Source: Blastobasis lacticolella
Lineage: Eukaryota > Arthropoda > Insecta > Lepidoptera > Blastobasidae
NCBI GenBank assembly: GCA_905147135.1
Contig: LR990059.1
Coordinates: forward strand, 12,733,001 to 12,797,000
Direction of reading: 5' to 3'
DNA length: 64,000 nucleotides
Part shown: positions 23,151 to 33,940 of the stretch, one piece after another
Layout of the letters: the number at the start of each line of letters is the position of its first letter
Numbering within the stretch: the stretch's first letter is position 1
Notes under the pieces: model-generated
What the model was told of the DNA's origin: nothing
What the model saw: only the letters and a program-made list of their open reading frames with translations
The model's database searches: none
Translations under genes and position numbers: made by a program

Positions 23151-23420
23151 TCTGATAATGATTGGGTGGATGTGGTTCATGCTGTTTCGTCTGGTTCGTT
23201 TTTTGGACGGAATGGGGTTTTGATTGGACCATCTCATCTTGCGGTCGATTCGTGCACTAAGGACGGCGACATTGATCTCGAGCCACCGAAGTCTTGTTTT
23301 CACTCGAATCATCTTTGCATGTGATATTAGTCAGCGTTTTAGTTTGTTTTCAGGCATGTCTATATCTTAGATACCTTAAGACCGGCACCGTATCCGCTCG
23401 CCCCAGGTTATAGTTGTCAT

Positions 23421-23484
23421 GTCCGTCAGTGACCACTTTCCATCAGATAGCCCATCTGTCCGTGCGCATCCCTAGGCAAAAAAG
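23421..23484 (+). mobile_element. Jockey-like LINE 3' tail
   Basis: GTCCGTCAGTGACCACTTTC, CATCAGATAGCCCATCTGTC, then an A-rich end; same family as 22295-22364. Confidence 0.6.
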
Positions 23485-23544
23485 ACCAGCTTCAGCCTTA
23501 CTGATTGTAGGTTATTACACGACTTTGGAAACCCGTAAATAACG

Positions 23545-23725
23545 AAGCGGCGTAGGCGTGATCGAGCAATCGCGCCGAAAGTCTGCCGTTGCATCGGCCG
23601 CGCCATCCGGCCGGCCGTTGTGTAACTGCGTAGCGTGCAACAATAGCGGCACACTCCACGCAACAATGGACATTCGCTGGGAAGGTTCCCGGTTACGTCG
23701 CCGCGGCGGCGCGCACAGTGCATGA
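23545..23725. promoter_or_regulatory. CpG-rich patch
   Basis: CGGCCGCGCCATCCGGCCGG and GTCGCCGCGGCGGCGCGCAC. Open minus frames have no domain. Confidence 0.25.
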
Positions 23726-23870
23726 AAGGATTTGAGATGAAAGATGTGAGAAGAGCGAGAGATGTGTGGGAGTGGCGATGTATTCAAAATTTCTGTTATT
23801 TTGTTATTTGCGATTGATTGGTCTGTTTTGTGATGTTACATTTATAATAGACAAGCCAGGCAATTATCCG

Positions 23871-24059
23871 CTATTTTACCGGGTGGATACATGCATGCAT
23901 GCCCGCATTCCATAGATAGCGGTAGGCAGAGACTATCGTCGAGTGCCACAAACTACGAATCTGACACACTTCTTTCGCCTCTTCCACATTCATACATGTT
24001 CTCATGCATTTACACCGGGTGAGGGTACTCTTGACCTGCCCTTTTTGGAGGTCATTCAT
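23871..24059 (-). pseudogene. LINE-like ORF C-terminus (GQVKSTL..MNVEEAKEVC)
   Basis: The minus-strand frame starts MNDLQKGQVKSTLTR and continues through CMNVEEAKEVCQIRSLWHS and TIVSAYRYLW. It aligns with the minus strand of 52236-52365 (DILKKGQVKNTLN..NVGETREVY) and with the SAYxYGKK ends elsewhere. It is the tail end of an interspersed-repeat protein; I recognise the wording from moth repeats but cannot name the element. No enzymatic domain present. Confidence 0.65.
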
Positions 24060-24339
24060 TAGATGATTATGTTGTACAGGTGTTATAGCTCACCGTTAAT
24101 ATGTCAGACAGTGTTTCTGTGGTGGACGTCGATTTTCTCAGTTGGAAAGTTGTAACTGACTTAGTTGTGTTGGACACTGAGGCTCTGAACGCCGGTTAGA
24201 GTGAAAACTTGCATCCGTAGCTAGGCTTTATAAGTCGTCAGAGCATTTTCTGGTCATAGAATTTGAATGTTACTACCGCTTTGGTTGCGTTTGACACTTG
24301 AACGGTGTTGGTGAAAAGTCGCGCAGTGCACTGCCGGAG
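24060..24339. other. No gene seen
   Basis: Unremarkable spacer. Confidence 0.5.
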
Positions 24340-24515
24340 CGTAGGCTGAGCAGTCCCGGTGTTTTTGCGGCGCACCCTTTATCGCGTCAACGGCGGGCGC
24401 GGGCGGCGGGGGGCGGGGGGCGGCGCGGCGCTCGCGCAGCTGCGGCGGGTTTTTATCACCGGCCGAGCGCGCCGCGAGTCGCGAGGTGCCGCGGATGCAT
24501 TGATGAGCGGTAGCA
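24340..24515. promoter_or_regulatory. CpG-rich patch
   Basis: GGGCGCGGGCGGCGGGGGGC and CGAGCGCGCCGCGAGTCGCG. The frame 24298-24513 is Arg/Ala-rich and not protein-like. Confidence 0.3.
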
Positions 24516-25399
24516 GCGTGGAAGTGTTTTAGCAGCGCCGTTCATTATTACGGTCAAAAACGCGTCTTTGACGTGTATAGTAATAGGTTCATATAAGAAA
24601 ATTAGATTTTTATTTCAGGACGGGATTGTGATTTATTTATTTGTTTATTGACACATTCAACGAAAAATTTACCAAAAAAGAACATTAAATCTGCACAAGT
24701 GATGATTACCTACATAACATTAAGGTACCTATTTACTTTTTATAGTGCTCTTCTACATGACAATAAAAGAGAATGAAAATATATTTGTCGCAATACTCAC
24801 TTCAATCTCTCGCAAGCCAAAGATATACCTCCTACATCCGTGACAGTCGTGAGATCGCGTTCGACTCGATACATACTCGGTTAAGTCGAGTGCGGGTATT
24901 ATTCGTCAGCGCCGGTCATGTCTCGCAGCCGTAGAACATCACAGGCCCAATAAGCCCCTTGGGCTTGACAGGAATTTTAATTTGCATGTCGTAGGCGACT
25001 GCCTAGAGATCGAGCCGTTTGAGCCAAGCTGCAGAGATATCAAGAGCGGATATCTTTGGAGTCGTGAAGCGCAATTCCGAGGTTGCTTGAATAATGAAAT
25101 TGATATGTAGATACTATCAACTATCAACAGCTGCGCTCACTATACGTACATACTTAACTATTGATCAAGACGAACAAAAGTAGAGTCCGCGCCACTAAAG
25201 TATTCCCGCAGACGCAGCGATCCTAGTCCTATTTCTCCTGCAGTATTTCTGCTAACAAAACTTGCAAGTTCTACGTCACGGCCTCTAAACCTAAAAATTT
25301 CAGCAGATTTACAAAACTACTCTATTTTGTTATACCGTTACTCTCCTTATCCTACAAATTTCAGTAGACCACGACAAGACCAAGATATTACTTATTTTG
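24516..25399. other. AT-rich, no gene seen
   Basis: 24630-24700 (ATTTATTTATTTGTTTATTG) looks like an antisense LINE or SINE tail. Near 25230-25380 two similar blocks occur: AAATTTCAGCAGATTTACAA..CTA and AAATTTCAGTAGACCACGAC. No coding evidence. Confidence 0.45.
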
Positions 25400-25600
25400 T
25401 TCAACCGCTCCCGCCTTCGCTATCGCCCGCCACCGTACCCCGAGCCCCATGCGCCCGCGCACAGCCGCGTTGTTTTGATGACGGCCGCCGCCCGTGAGTC
25501 AGCGCGCCGCGGACGCACGGGATGCGGTCAGAATCCGTAATGGCCGCGTGGGTATTGCCCGCGGTGCGCCGCGGTCGCAGTGTCGTTGGTCCTTTTAGAA
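25400..25600. promoter_or_regulatory. CpG-rich patch with GTAATGGCCGCG core
   Basis: ATCCGTAATGGCCGCGTGGG lies at 25533-25552. Flanks include GCGCCCGCGCACAGCCGCG and GCGCCGCGGACGCACGGG. The minus frame 25401-25712 is not protein-like. Confidence 0.4.
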
Positions 25601-25845
25601 CCGTATCACACAATACAATAGACAATGCCTTTCTTTTATATTTGCCAACGGGTATCAGTAGTATGTGCTGCAGTCTGCTGACGTCACAGTAATATACACT
25701 CGTGAGCAACAATAACTAGTTAGTTACATAAATATGATATTTGATATAACTGGCTAAAATATAGCTTCATGGAACAGAAAGTATATTAAAAAAGGTTTTG
25801 TTTTAAGTAATTTGATTAATATATAGCTTAATCTTCATTTTATCA

Positions 25846-26062
25846 GGTGGTAGGACTCTGTCAAGCCTGAGGAGTCCGCCTGGGTGAGTACCACCGCCTT
25901 GAGTACTGCCGCCAAGCAACAATGCTTGCATTGTTGTGTTACGGTTTGAAGGATAAGATAGCCAGCGAAATTAAAAGCATGAGGCATTACATCTAAGTCC
26001 TCACAGTGGCAACGCACCTGCGGTTCTGTATTTTTGTTACCTGCAACCTAAATGTAGATGTT
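25846..26062 (+). repeat. Dispersed repeat family C, copy 1
   Basis: TATCAGGTGGTAGGACTCTG, TCAAGCCTGAGGAGTCCGCC, TGGGTGAGTACCACCGCC, GCATGAGGCATTACATCTAA, GTTACCTGCAACCTAAATG. Copies at 48368-48515 and 58473-58530 are on the minus strand. A widespread moth repeat; name unknown to me. Confidence 0.8.
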
Positions 26063-26395
26063 ATGGGCGCCAGTTCTCACTTACAATCAGGTAGATTGTC
26101 TGCTCATTTGTTACCGAGACTTCATATCCGTCGTCTATGTAAGTGACTTTGCTCGTATTATATTTATTCTTGGTTAAACTGCGTCGCAATATAGGACTAC
26201 TTGTTATCCAAGGCTCCAAGGTACCTGCGCGGTATAAAACGGTAAAATATATATAAGTATGTGATGAAACCGCCACAGTTTAAAACATTACATCCATGTT
26301 ATATTTGCAACTATTAAGACTGTCTCTGACGGTGTGACCATTCACGACAATGCCTGGTTTAAAGATCCGACAAATGCCCGAAACGACACCAATGC
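26063..26395. other. No gene seen
   Basis: AT-rich; the minus frame 26061-26276 has no domain. Confidence 0.5.
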
Positions 26396-26565
26396 GCTGA
26401 CAATTCTTTACCATCCAGGGCGAATTCTCTTGTCTGTTCACTGAGTGTCCGAACTGCCTTTCCCGTGTTGGCCTCTACAGCCATAAGAGAAAGTGCCATA
26501 CCAATGACAGTGACGCTGTTCAAATCATCTATAATAGATGTCTAAGGCCAATGATGATGATGATT
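26396..26565 (+). pseudogene. LINE C-terminal zinc-finger relic (CPNC..GLYSHKRKC)
   Basis: One frame reads TECPNCLSRVGLYSHKRKCH: a C-x2-C, then x-R-x-GL-Y-S-H-x-R-x-C finger typical of the very end of certain lepidopteran non-LTR retrotransposon ORFs, which carry a CxxC..RIGLYSHxRxC finger. It is followed by a (ATG)4-type tail (26550-26561). Upstream sequence is too decayed to read, with stops in all frames. Confidence 0.65.
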
Positions 26566-27262
26566 AAGCTAATCGTGATTATTGTTTTTGATATTAGCGT
26601 TCACATACAAGAGCATTAGCTGATAATCTAATGTCATAATACGCCAACAAACAGTCCGCAGCGCATAATTAACCATTCATTAGCATCAGAATTATCCATT
26701 GTTCCAAATAAAGTGGGGTAACAATACATACTTCCTCCCCTGGAAGCGGCTGTGGCGAGAGCTGTCTACTATATCTTTAATAGTCTACATACATTATGAG
26801 TACAAGAGCATCAGTGCATTACCACTTCAAGAATTTCATTTGCGGCTACAGCGACATTCACGGTATTTGGTGTATCTTTAGCCAAAATCAGTTTGATAAA
26901 AGAAGGAAGCATTTGGTGTCCCTTACGCCCATAGGACTCGTCTTTTACTCCCAGTGTATTTTAATAATTAATTTCATGAATGCTATAAAAACTGTTTAAC
27001 TACTGCACGGTAATGCTATGGAATACGATTCTTAAGGTGGTCATTAACCTTAGCTCTTGCATAGCACAGTGGTGGTGTGGTATCTGTGGTTGTTGAGATT
27101 CAATGCAGTCAAAGCAAATAGGTACAAGAACCCTGAAAAATTCTTCAGTCTTAGCGTAAGATGCATTTTGCGTGAGGATGGTGGAATTTTCTGTAAACCA
27201 ACACTATGATCGGGCACCAGAATTAGGAAGTTTTAACATTCAGTACCTATTAAGGATAGAAG
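26566..27262. other. No gene seen
   Basis: AT-rich. Overlapping frames at 26699-26881 and 26796-26999 lack recognisable features. 27060-27240 may be decayed upstream LINE sequence, but no RT motif is readable. Confidence 0.45.
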
Positions 27263-27649
27263 AGGATAGACGCCTTGGAGATGTGGTGCTGGAGAAGAAT
27301 GCTTGGGGTGTCGTGGAAGGAGTTTAGAAAGAATGAGTCCATCCTCCAAGAACTCGGCATCAAGCAGCGTCTATCATCCACAGTACAGACTCGAATCCTG
27401 ACCTTTTTCGGCCATGTCTCGCGACGAGGAGATGTCTCTTTGGAGCGCCTTGTGGTACAGGGAAAGGTGGAAGGCACGAGACCACGCGGAAGATCACCGA
27501 TGCGCTGGACCGACCAAGTAAAAGCTGCAGTTAATGGTTCTCTTTATGAGTGTACTAGGAGAGCAGCAGTTCGAGAGGAGTGGCGCCGGATAGTGAAGCG
27601 TGCTGCCAATCCTCAACCGACGACCACGACCACTCTGTCAAGAGTGTAG
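27263..27649 (+). pseudogene. RTE-type LINE reverse-transcriptase C-terminal fragment
   Basis: The frame reads IDALEMWCWRRMLGVSW, then NESILQELGIK, FFGHVSRRGDVSLERLVVQG, RPRGRSPMRWTDQVK and REEWRRIVKRA, ending in a stop at 27647-27649. These are the hallmark C-terminal blocks of the endonuclease-reverse transcriptase common in butterflies and moths: the WCxRRMLxVSW block, the GHVxRR block and the GRSPxRWTDQ block. The frame is closed by a stop at 27257-27259. No apurinic endonuclease or catalytic YxDD domain is present, so this 5'-truncated insertion cannot be autonomous. It is the best preserved TE coding piece in the window and reads plus strand without internal stops. Confidence 0.9.
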
Positions 27650-29439
27650 CGACTTAGAAGACCTATTAAGGAAATAATGAGTATTAACAATGGGTCGAAG
27701 ATATTTATGCTATACATATACATTTATGAAATGTTGATTCTTATATTACGAAGGTTACAAATTACTCAACGATCGCTGAAATACGTGACAATTAGAAGTA
27801 AAGTACTAAAGAAATCTGTTGATTCGATAATCTTCAACAAATACCCACACAGAACTGCAGCAAAATATAGTCCGCGGAGAAAGTTGTCAACAGAAAACAG
27901 CTGATCCTCACATCCCACTAACGGCGCCGACATCTCTATAAATACGTTGTAACAATACAAAACGTCTCGCCGAAGTAAACTGAACACAACAATTGTCGAC
28001 CCAGAAACACATTTAAAATAATCTCTGCTACAACGAAACTGGGTTCAAACTCCAACGGATGTCAAGGGCAATAATAATAACAATAGGGCAAAGAAACTCC
28101 CACCCGAAACTGATCCTTCTCTGCCCCCTGCGGAGGAGCGTTGCGGGCGTTCGGAGGGCGGGCGTCTACGAATCGGGGGTTCAAATTATTCTGGACGATT
28201 TATTGAGTCGAGTCGCAAACTTTTGCAGATATTGAAACGAATGGCTCCACCTGTTGAGCCCGGCAAGTTTGCTAATGGCAGTTTGTATTTGCCAAACCGA
28301 GGGCGCGTGAGTTATCTGCGAATTTGAATGTATTGCTGCGCGATACCGCACGGTTTCACGTTATTGGATGCTTATCATCACTTTTATCACAGTTTGTTTG
28401 AGGCCGACGCGGCAAGTATTGTTTTATGGGACGGCCTTTGACGCGGGTTCCGTTTTATTTACGGAGATTACAGTTTTGCAGATTCGCACTGCACCAAGTA
28501 TTTGGCGTTACGGACACGTCGTGTTAGCGTTGATATCGATGGCGGCAAAAATTTGTGCACAACCGGACGGAAAAACCCTTTGGTATCTAATTTTATATGG
28601 GAAAAAGTAAAATAGTAAAGTCAGTACGAAATCCACGTAGTTATATCAAGTTATTCTAGCGTACGGCTGTGAAGCTGGAACAGCGCAAACATCTACCTCT
28701 GTTGGTTTCCTGTTAGCTTTGTATCAAAGCAACCGTATCTGGCGTAGGTATAAGTGAGTGTACACATAGAGGGTGGGCTGGCCGTGGCGGGTCGTCTAAA
28801 CACCCTGTATCGGTCCCCAGAACGTGCTGCTTCCGAACACGGAATCACAGCTGGAAATTAGAGCGCGGAACGTGCGTTCCTTTGAGCCTCGACGCAACGG
28901 GAAGCAAGCCGAGGGCTTATTACTAGGGATGCGGCGTTAATGACGGTTCGGTCCGCAAACTGGTTTCGGTCGGATGTTTTTTCAGTTTTGCCGGGTGAAG
29001 GTTTTCCGGAGTACCGATTTCATTTCTGCGCTAAATGGATGTCGATGAGAAAGATTTTTCAAAGTTAAGTTGTCATTTCCATATATCACGTCATTTCACG
29101 TCTGTATTCCATGATGGGTAGGAAGATACTATTGCATGCCATAACCCCTACTATCCTCACCCCATTTGCCTGATAGAATTAAAATATTATTTTAAAATGT
29201 AATTTCACCAATTCATTTCGTAATGCTTCCGTAATTTCAATATATTCTAGTTAGCGCAATACGGACAACACTCAAAAAAGTACTTATTATTTTTATTCAG
29301 GGCCGAGACCGATCCAATTCGCAATTCATACAAAAACGTAGTATAAGAAAAAAATAATTATCTTCAACCGGCACTTATCCGTCTTACTATCCGTCCTCAA
29401 TCCTCATCCTCAATTCGCGCCCTTCTCTAAACCAGGCGC
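27650..29439. other. No gene recognised; moderately CpG-bearing 28120-28560 and 28780-29000
   Basis: Unique-looking sequence with CpG content between that of the patches and the background. Frame 28368-28610 has no domain. Nothing identifies a promoter or exon. Confidence 0.4.
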
Positions 29440-29605
29440 GCTTATTACTCTCGGCGGCGCTTTATGGCGGCCGGACCGGGGTCAGCCAGCGCGGGTTTTT
29501 TGTCGCGGCACGTTCGGCGCCCCCCGGGGCCGCCCGCGCCGCCCCCGCGACGCCGCGATAGGGGTAGCCGGGGTCGCGCGGGGCGGAGCGATGTCGATGG
29601 TCTTG
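29440..29605. promoter_or_regulatory. CpG-rich patch with TTTATGGCGGCC core
   Basis: CGGCGCTTTATGGCGGCCGG lies at 29455-29474 (a TTTATGG site joined to GGCGG), followed by GGGCCGCCCGCGCCGCCCCC. Coding frames on the minus strand are low complexity. Confidence 0.4.
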
Positions 29606-29796
29606 GCTGGGGATAGATGAGGAATGTTGGATTTTGGAGGGGGTGTCTTTAAGGTACTTAAATGTATACAGCACGTATAAATGTTACTCAACCTAAATTC
29701 AAAAGTTATTATGCTTTTCGCTTTTAAAACTCATCTAGTGTCCTTCTAAAGTAGGCTTCGCGGTATAGGGACTAAATTAAAATAATACCAAGAGAG

Positions 29797-29965
29797 TGGC
29801 ATCTTAACCCTAACAGTAGTGATCATCCATACCTATGTACTGGTTTTCATGGGCGGGGGATCAACACCAAGGGGGGGGTATCCTAACGGTAGTGATCATC
29901 ATTGCCAATGAATACCCGGGCGTAGTGCGCGAATGCGTTGCCGGTCTTTAAGAAAAATATACCTA
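29797..29965 (-). mobile_element. LINE 3' end relic with duplicated tail
   Basis: On the minus strand CTTAAAGACCGGCAACGCAT, then GGGTATTCATTGGCAATGAT, matches the LKxRQRI..GIHWQ end of Jockey-like LINEs. The following block GATGATCACTACCGTTAGG recurs about 73 bp away as GATGATCACTACTGTTAGG, so the tail is locally duplicated. A G-run (about 29870-29878) lies between. Confidence 0.6.
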
Positions 29966-30211
29966 CCTATGCTCATTTATTGAAGGCCTTAATATGGTAT
30001 CGGCTCGGAAATATCGACATATTATCCTGAAAAGACGGCCAACAACATTAATTAAAACCACCGTAATCACCAATTTGTACAGCTTCACCCTTATTGAACT
30101 CTCTTCCTCGCCCACCTAAATTAATCATCCCCGTTTCAATTGACAAAAACATCAAAAAAATTAATTACCGATTTCACTTCATCGACGTTTCGTCCCGGGT
30201 AGGTCCCGCCC

Positions 30212-30562
30212 CTAGTGCTGATCCACGAGCATCGCAACCTTCATTGTAATACCGCGCCCGAGGCCGCGTCGCGTCGCCATGGAGACCGCGCGTCCCCCCG
30301 CCCGCCGCCCCCGCCGGCGGCTACCTGCCTTCATTAATATGTACCCGGGCCGGACAGCGTCTTGGCTTAGCCGACCCGGGAGGATCTCACGAAAATAGCG
30401 AGCGTGACGCGCGAGCGACGCCGAAGGCTCAATTATCAGTGTTTGAACTGGGGATGGGAGTGAATGTGAAATGAAATTGTTTCCAAGGGTTTGACTAACT
30501 GTAAAAGTGAGCTGACATGTCATCATGATCAATACTGGAATGATTCTGTTTGACAAGTGCAT
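30212..30562 (-). other. Ambiguous 116-codon open frame over CpG-rich patch 30240-30430
   Basis: On the minus strand an ATG-started frame begins MHLSNRIIPVLIMMTCQLTF, which by hydrophobicity could be a signal peptide, and runs 116 codons. Its second half lies in CpG-rich DNA and turns into Arg/Gly-rich sequence. A GGCAGGTAGC splice-donor-like string occurs inside it at about 30322-30331. No family recognised. More likely a CpG-rich patch (ACCCGGGCCGG, GCGACGCGC) than a gene. Confidence 0.2.
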
Positions 30563-31063
30563 CCAAACTAAGATGAAGGATGATGCTCTATGATTGACTG
30601 ATGCTATGTAGCTGTAAGTCCATCATTGTACTGTAATGTGCATGAAGTTTTAAATAAATAAATAACTAAAAGAATAGCGCCCTACCCCAACTATCAAAAT
30701 AACTGCTTAATCACAACTTTTCAACTTCTTTCTGTCTATAACTTTCATTTCTGTTACTCCCGCTCTTGGTTTGTTTTAAAACTTATTCATGTTTTATTAT
30801 GAAATCCTCGCCGGATTGGTGATGGTAAAGAAAGGAATGAAGCTTTATGTCCGCCATTGTTAATAACAGTGAATTATCCAATTAGTCCAAATAAAGACAG
30901 GGCGCACTGAAAGCCAGCGCCATAGCTCCAGCCATGGCGCTGAGTGTGACCCCTTTGCACGTCTTCCCATGGCACGGGTGGCGATACATTATGGTTATAA
31001 TGTTACTGTTTCTTTTTAAAATATTTGTATGTACCTATCGTGTTATGGATTTATGTGTAATAA
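30563..31063. other. No gene seen
   Basis: AT-rich. Nothing beyond short imperfect repeats such as AGCCAGCGCCATAGC / AGCCATGGCGCTGAG (30913-30946), a short imperfect inverted repeat. Confidence 0.5.
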
Positions 31064-31228
31064 ACGTATGTATGTATGTATGTAAACTATTTATTGCAAT
31101 TAAAAAGAAATACAGTAGGTAGAAAAATATCAATTTACAAAGCAAAGGCGGGCTTATCCCACAATGGGATTTCTTCCAGCCAACCTAAGACCCTCTGAAA
31201 GGAGACGTCATTTATTTATTTATTTATT
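31064..31228. repeat. Microsatellites and moth repeat fragment
   Basis: (TATG)n at about 31065-31084, then GCAAAGGCGGGCTTATCCCA with TCTTCCAGCCAACCT at 31141-31188 (common dispersed repeat wording in moths), then (ATTT)n at 31210-31228. Confidence 0.65.
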
Positions 31229-31489
31229 AATGTCACAAGATGTATTACGACGTAGTGTGGCTAATTTATTTTACGACCGTTGACACGCCATGAAGAAGTA
31301 GTTGGCCACATTTCTGTCCAAAACACAAACGCGACACGACAATCTCTTCGCCAAAGAAAACCGAAAACGTTTCGAAATTTCGTTCTATCCATTCTCCATA
31401 ATCCCCCACTACACCGTACACTACCTCGTATACTCGAGTCCGTTCCATTCTACGTCGCTTCCCTTAGCCGAGGCGGTTCGCTGGATATG
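31229..31489. other. No gene recognised
   Basis: Frames on both strands at 31266-31538 lack domains. Confidence 0.4.
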
Positions 31490-31670
31490 GAGAATTAATG
31501 CGCGAGCCACCGCCCCCGCCCGGCGCCCCCATAAATAATTATCAGGCAGCACTCGCGGGGCGACGGCGACGGGGCGCTGCCCGGACCAGCGAAGCTACTA
31601 ACATAGCAAGCCCGCTGCCCGGACGCCTGAGAAGCTACGAAGCAAGCGCCCAGCTTCGACGGCCGGAATT
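31490..31670. promoter_or_regulatory. CpG-rich patch
   Basis: GAATTAATGCGCGAGCCACC, CCATAAATAATTATCAGG and GGGGCGACGGCGACGGGGCG: CpG sequence laced with TAAT and CATAAA sites. Contains a 16-bp direct repeat: AGCAAGC..GCCCGGACGCC / CTACGAAGCAAGCGCCC. Confidence 0.3.
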
Positions 31671-31805
31671 TCCAAATATTTTGATTTGAGCTCGTTCGGG
31701 AGTATGATGAGTAAATAGATAGAAAGAAAGAACATTTATTGATAACAACAACACGAGTATGATTGATAAACACGGAAATACATACTTAATAGAATACCTA
31801 ATTTT

Positions 31806-31874
31806 ACGACAAGTGAGGATGCCGAAGATCGGGCGAAATGGAGAAGAAAGACCAGAAAAGCGGACCTTTGCTGA
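31806..31874 (+). pseudogene. LINE ORF C-terminus (DRAKWRRKTRKADL)
   Basis: Frame TTSEDAEDRAKWRRKTRK, then ADLC and stop. The D-R-x-K-W-R-R-K-x-R-K-A-D-P-like ending is a standard C-terminus of lepidopteran RTE-type LINE proteins. Only about 22 codons remain. A different subfamily ending from 2654-2758 and 27263-27649. Confidence 0.65.
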
Positions 31875-32989
31875 AGCCGAGATTGACTGCTCGCGAACGT
31901 GGCTTGGTCTTCGTCCAAGGAACTTAAATATATTAAAACTAATGTTCTTTTTTATTTTATGCAATGCATCAGAAAGGTCAAAAGCTTGGTTGGTTCGGCT
32001 TTCTCACCATTCTCGCCTATCACACAATTCTACTCATCAAAGCTGATTTCCACGACAATGTGTCCTAAGTAGCAATTTATATTAACTATTTACAATAGCA
32101 CATATAAAAACAGTCCTTATTATTTTTACAACAATGCAGTTAATTACACGCGCAATCATTGGCATTAGCGGCGACGGCGATATTGCAAACAAACGCGGTC
32201 GGTAAACAAATAAAACAAGTTAAAATCATATCACGAGGTTGTCAGAGTGGAATATATAAATCAATTGCGGCGCCGTCGTTGATGTCTTTTTACAAAAGGA
32301 GCAAATAGTGGGCTCTTTCACGGCCGTATGGACTGGCTTTTATTTATCCTCGGTGATATAGCGATATATCATGTTAACCGTGACATAATAACTCCATTGA
32401 TACACTCCATTGTAAGGGGCGTTTAAAGGAATTATGAATTATCGATTTACTCGCTCGTTGAGTAGACTGATTGGGCTAATGGCTTAGATGTATCGGTTGA
32501 TTTGATTTTGAGTGATTAGTCGCTGGTGTTCTGTTTGACTCTGTCGTCGAAGCAGGTAGCGAGGATTTGATTGATTTTGATACGAGTTTGGAATATAATT
32601 ATGATTTAAATAAGTAGTGATTAATAGATAAATGCTTATAGCCTTAAAATGATTTTAGTCATAACTGTCTAAAGACACCAATCAGAGCTTTAAAATGATG
32701 AAGAAACGCTCGGTTAAGGACTCGATATCTGGGTCACATCCTGCTGCACCGAAAATAATGACTGCAGTTCATTATTCAGGACAGGATATGGGCAAAAAGC
32801 GCCATCAGAAGAAATCCTTGACTTACAAACACGCGACAGTAACACTGATAAATTAAGCCTTGTAGGTTATTTCAGTATTACCTTCTCGTTAAACCAACTT
32901 AAGATAATCGAATGTTGAAAAAAGTTATTATTATTAATAAAAAAATAAACCTAAAGTCCCAACATAGCACCCATACTGCAGTCGCGTAT
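31875..32989. other. No gene seen
   Basis: AT-rich with a mild CpG bit at 32160-32280. No recognised repeat. Confidence 0.5.
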
Positions 32990-33137
32990 CTGATAATGAG
33001 TATCATGAAAAAGGTGTCGCCCAAGGCCTCATCATGGGGCCCGTAATGTATAAACTATTACGGAAACCTCATTATCAAGAAAAGGGTGTTCCACAAGGGC
33101 CCATTCTAGGGCCCATTGTCGTATAAACTATTACAGA
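32990..33137 (+). pseudogene. Tandemly duplicated RT motif relic (GVxQGxIxGP twice)
   Basis: One frame reads NEYHEKGVAQGLIMGPVMYK, then LLRK, PHYQEKGVPQGPILGPIVV and a stop. GVPQGSILGPLLF is the conserved block before the catalytic residues in non-LTR reverse transcriptases. The two versions are 72 bp apart, an exact multiple of three, and the nucleotide repeat extends to GTATAAACTATTAC in both units. The rest of RT is missing. Confidence 0.6.
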
Positions 33138-33769
33138 CGCCTAAGCGGTCGTGGAACAAGCTGAGGAATTCCAGTCTTTGAACCCTTTGATCGGCCGCTG
33201 GACATAGCGGGCATGCGATGAACACTAATGACCGTACGGCGCGCGGCGGCCATGTCGCGGCCCGGCTGCGCCCACGCACCAGCGCATGACACAGGCGAGC
33301 TACATCTGAGAAACAGTAACTCTAAAGGAAATTTTGATCGGTATTCTGATAGGTAGATGAGGAAATTACGTTTATATTTAAACATGTACTAGGAAATTAT
33401 AGGTATGTATTACGTTTTCTAATAAAGCGTACGTAAAATTATTCGCACAATGTGCTGGTTGCAGTTACATGTATTATGTACATAATAAAAAGGTTATTGC
33501 TTTAATTGGTTTAGGGGATTAAAATCCCGGTTTCATTTATAATTGTCGCATTACAAAGATCAAGGTGGCATTCTGTATCTATATATGCTGAATATACTGC
33601 CATAAGACATCTCATCAGACTCAAAATGATACTCTTACTCACAAAAATATTTACATATTGATTTTGGATTTTAATAATCAATAACAATAACAGTGTCTAT
33701 TGTTATATTTATCTCACGAAAGAACCGTGCAATTGCTTTCACCGGCAATGGTTACACTGCACCGGTCCT
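33138..33769. other. No gene; CpG bit 33225-33300 with GGCGGCCATG
   Basis: CGGCGCGCGGCGGCCATGTC lies at 33237-33256, another GCCAT-type core in CpG-rich sequence. The rest is AT-rich. Confidence 0.4.
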
Positions 33770-33940
33770 GCACTATGTCCCCGCGTCGGTCGCGCGGCGG
33801 CGGCGGCGGCGGTGCGCCCGCGCAGATGCGCGGTACGTGCCGCATCTGTCGAGGGCGGGCCGCGAGCGCGCCATGTGGGTCGCGCGGACCGGCCATGTTC
33901 CGTTGGGAGACGCCGCGGGTACCGTACATCACAAGGCAGC
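33770..33940. promoter_or_regulatory. CpG-rich patch next to hairpin
   Basis: GCGCGGCGGCGGCGGCGGTG and GGGCCGCGAGCGCGCCATG (GCGCCAT at 33867-33873). Long frames on both strands reflect lack of stops. It abuts the hairpin at 33941. Confidence 0.35.

Noticed and set aside
30212..30562. Secreted 116-residue protein
   Set aside because: The N-terminus is hydrophobic like a signal peptide, but the second half is CpG-patch Arg/Gly sequence and nothing supports expression; kept only as an ambiguous frame.
31759..32046. 95-codon plus-strand frame as a host gene
   Set aside because: Overlaps the LINE C-terminal relic DRAKWRRKTRKADL, which reads in another frame; the frame is a shadow.
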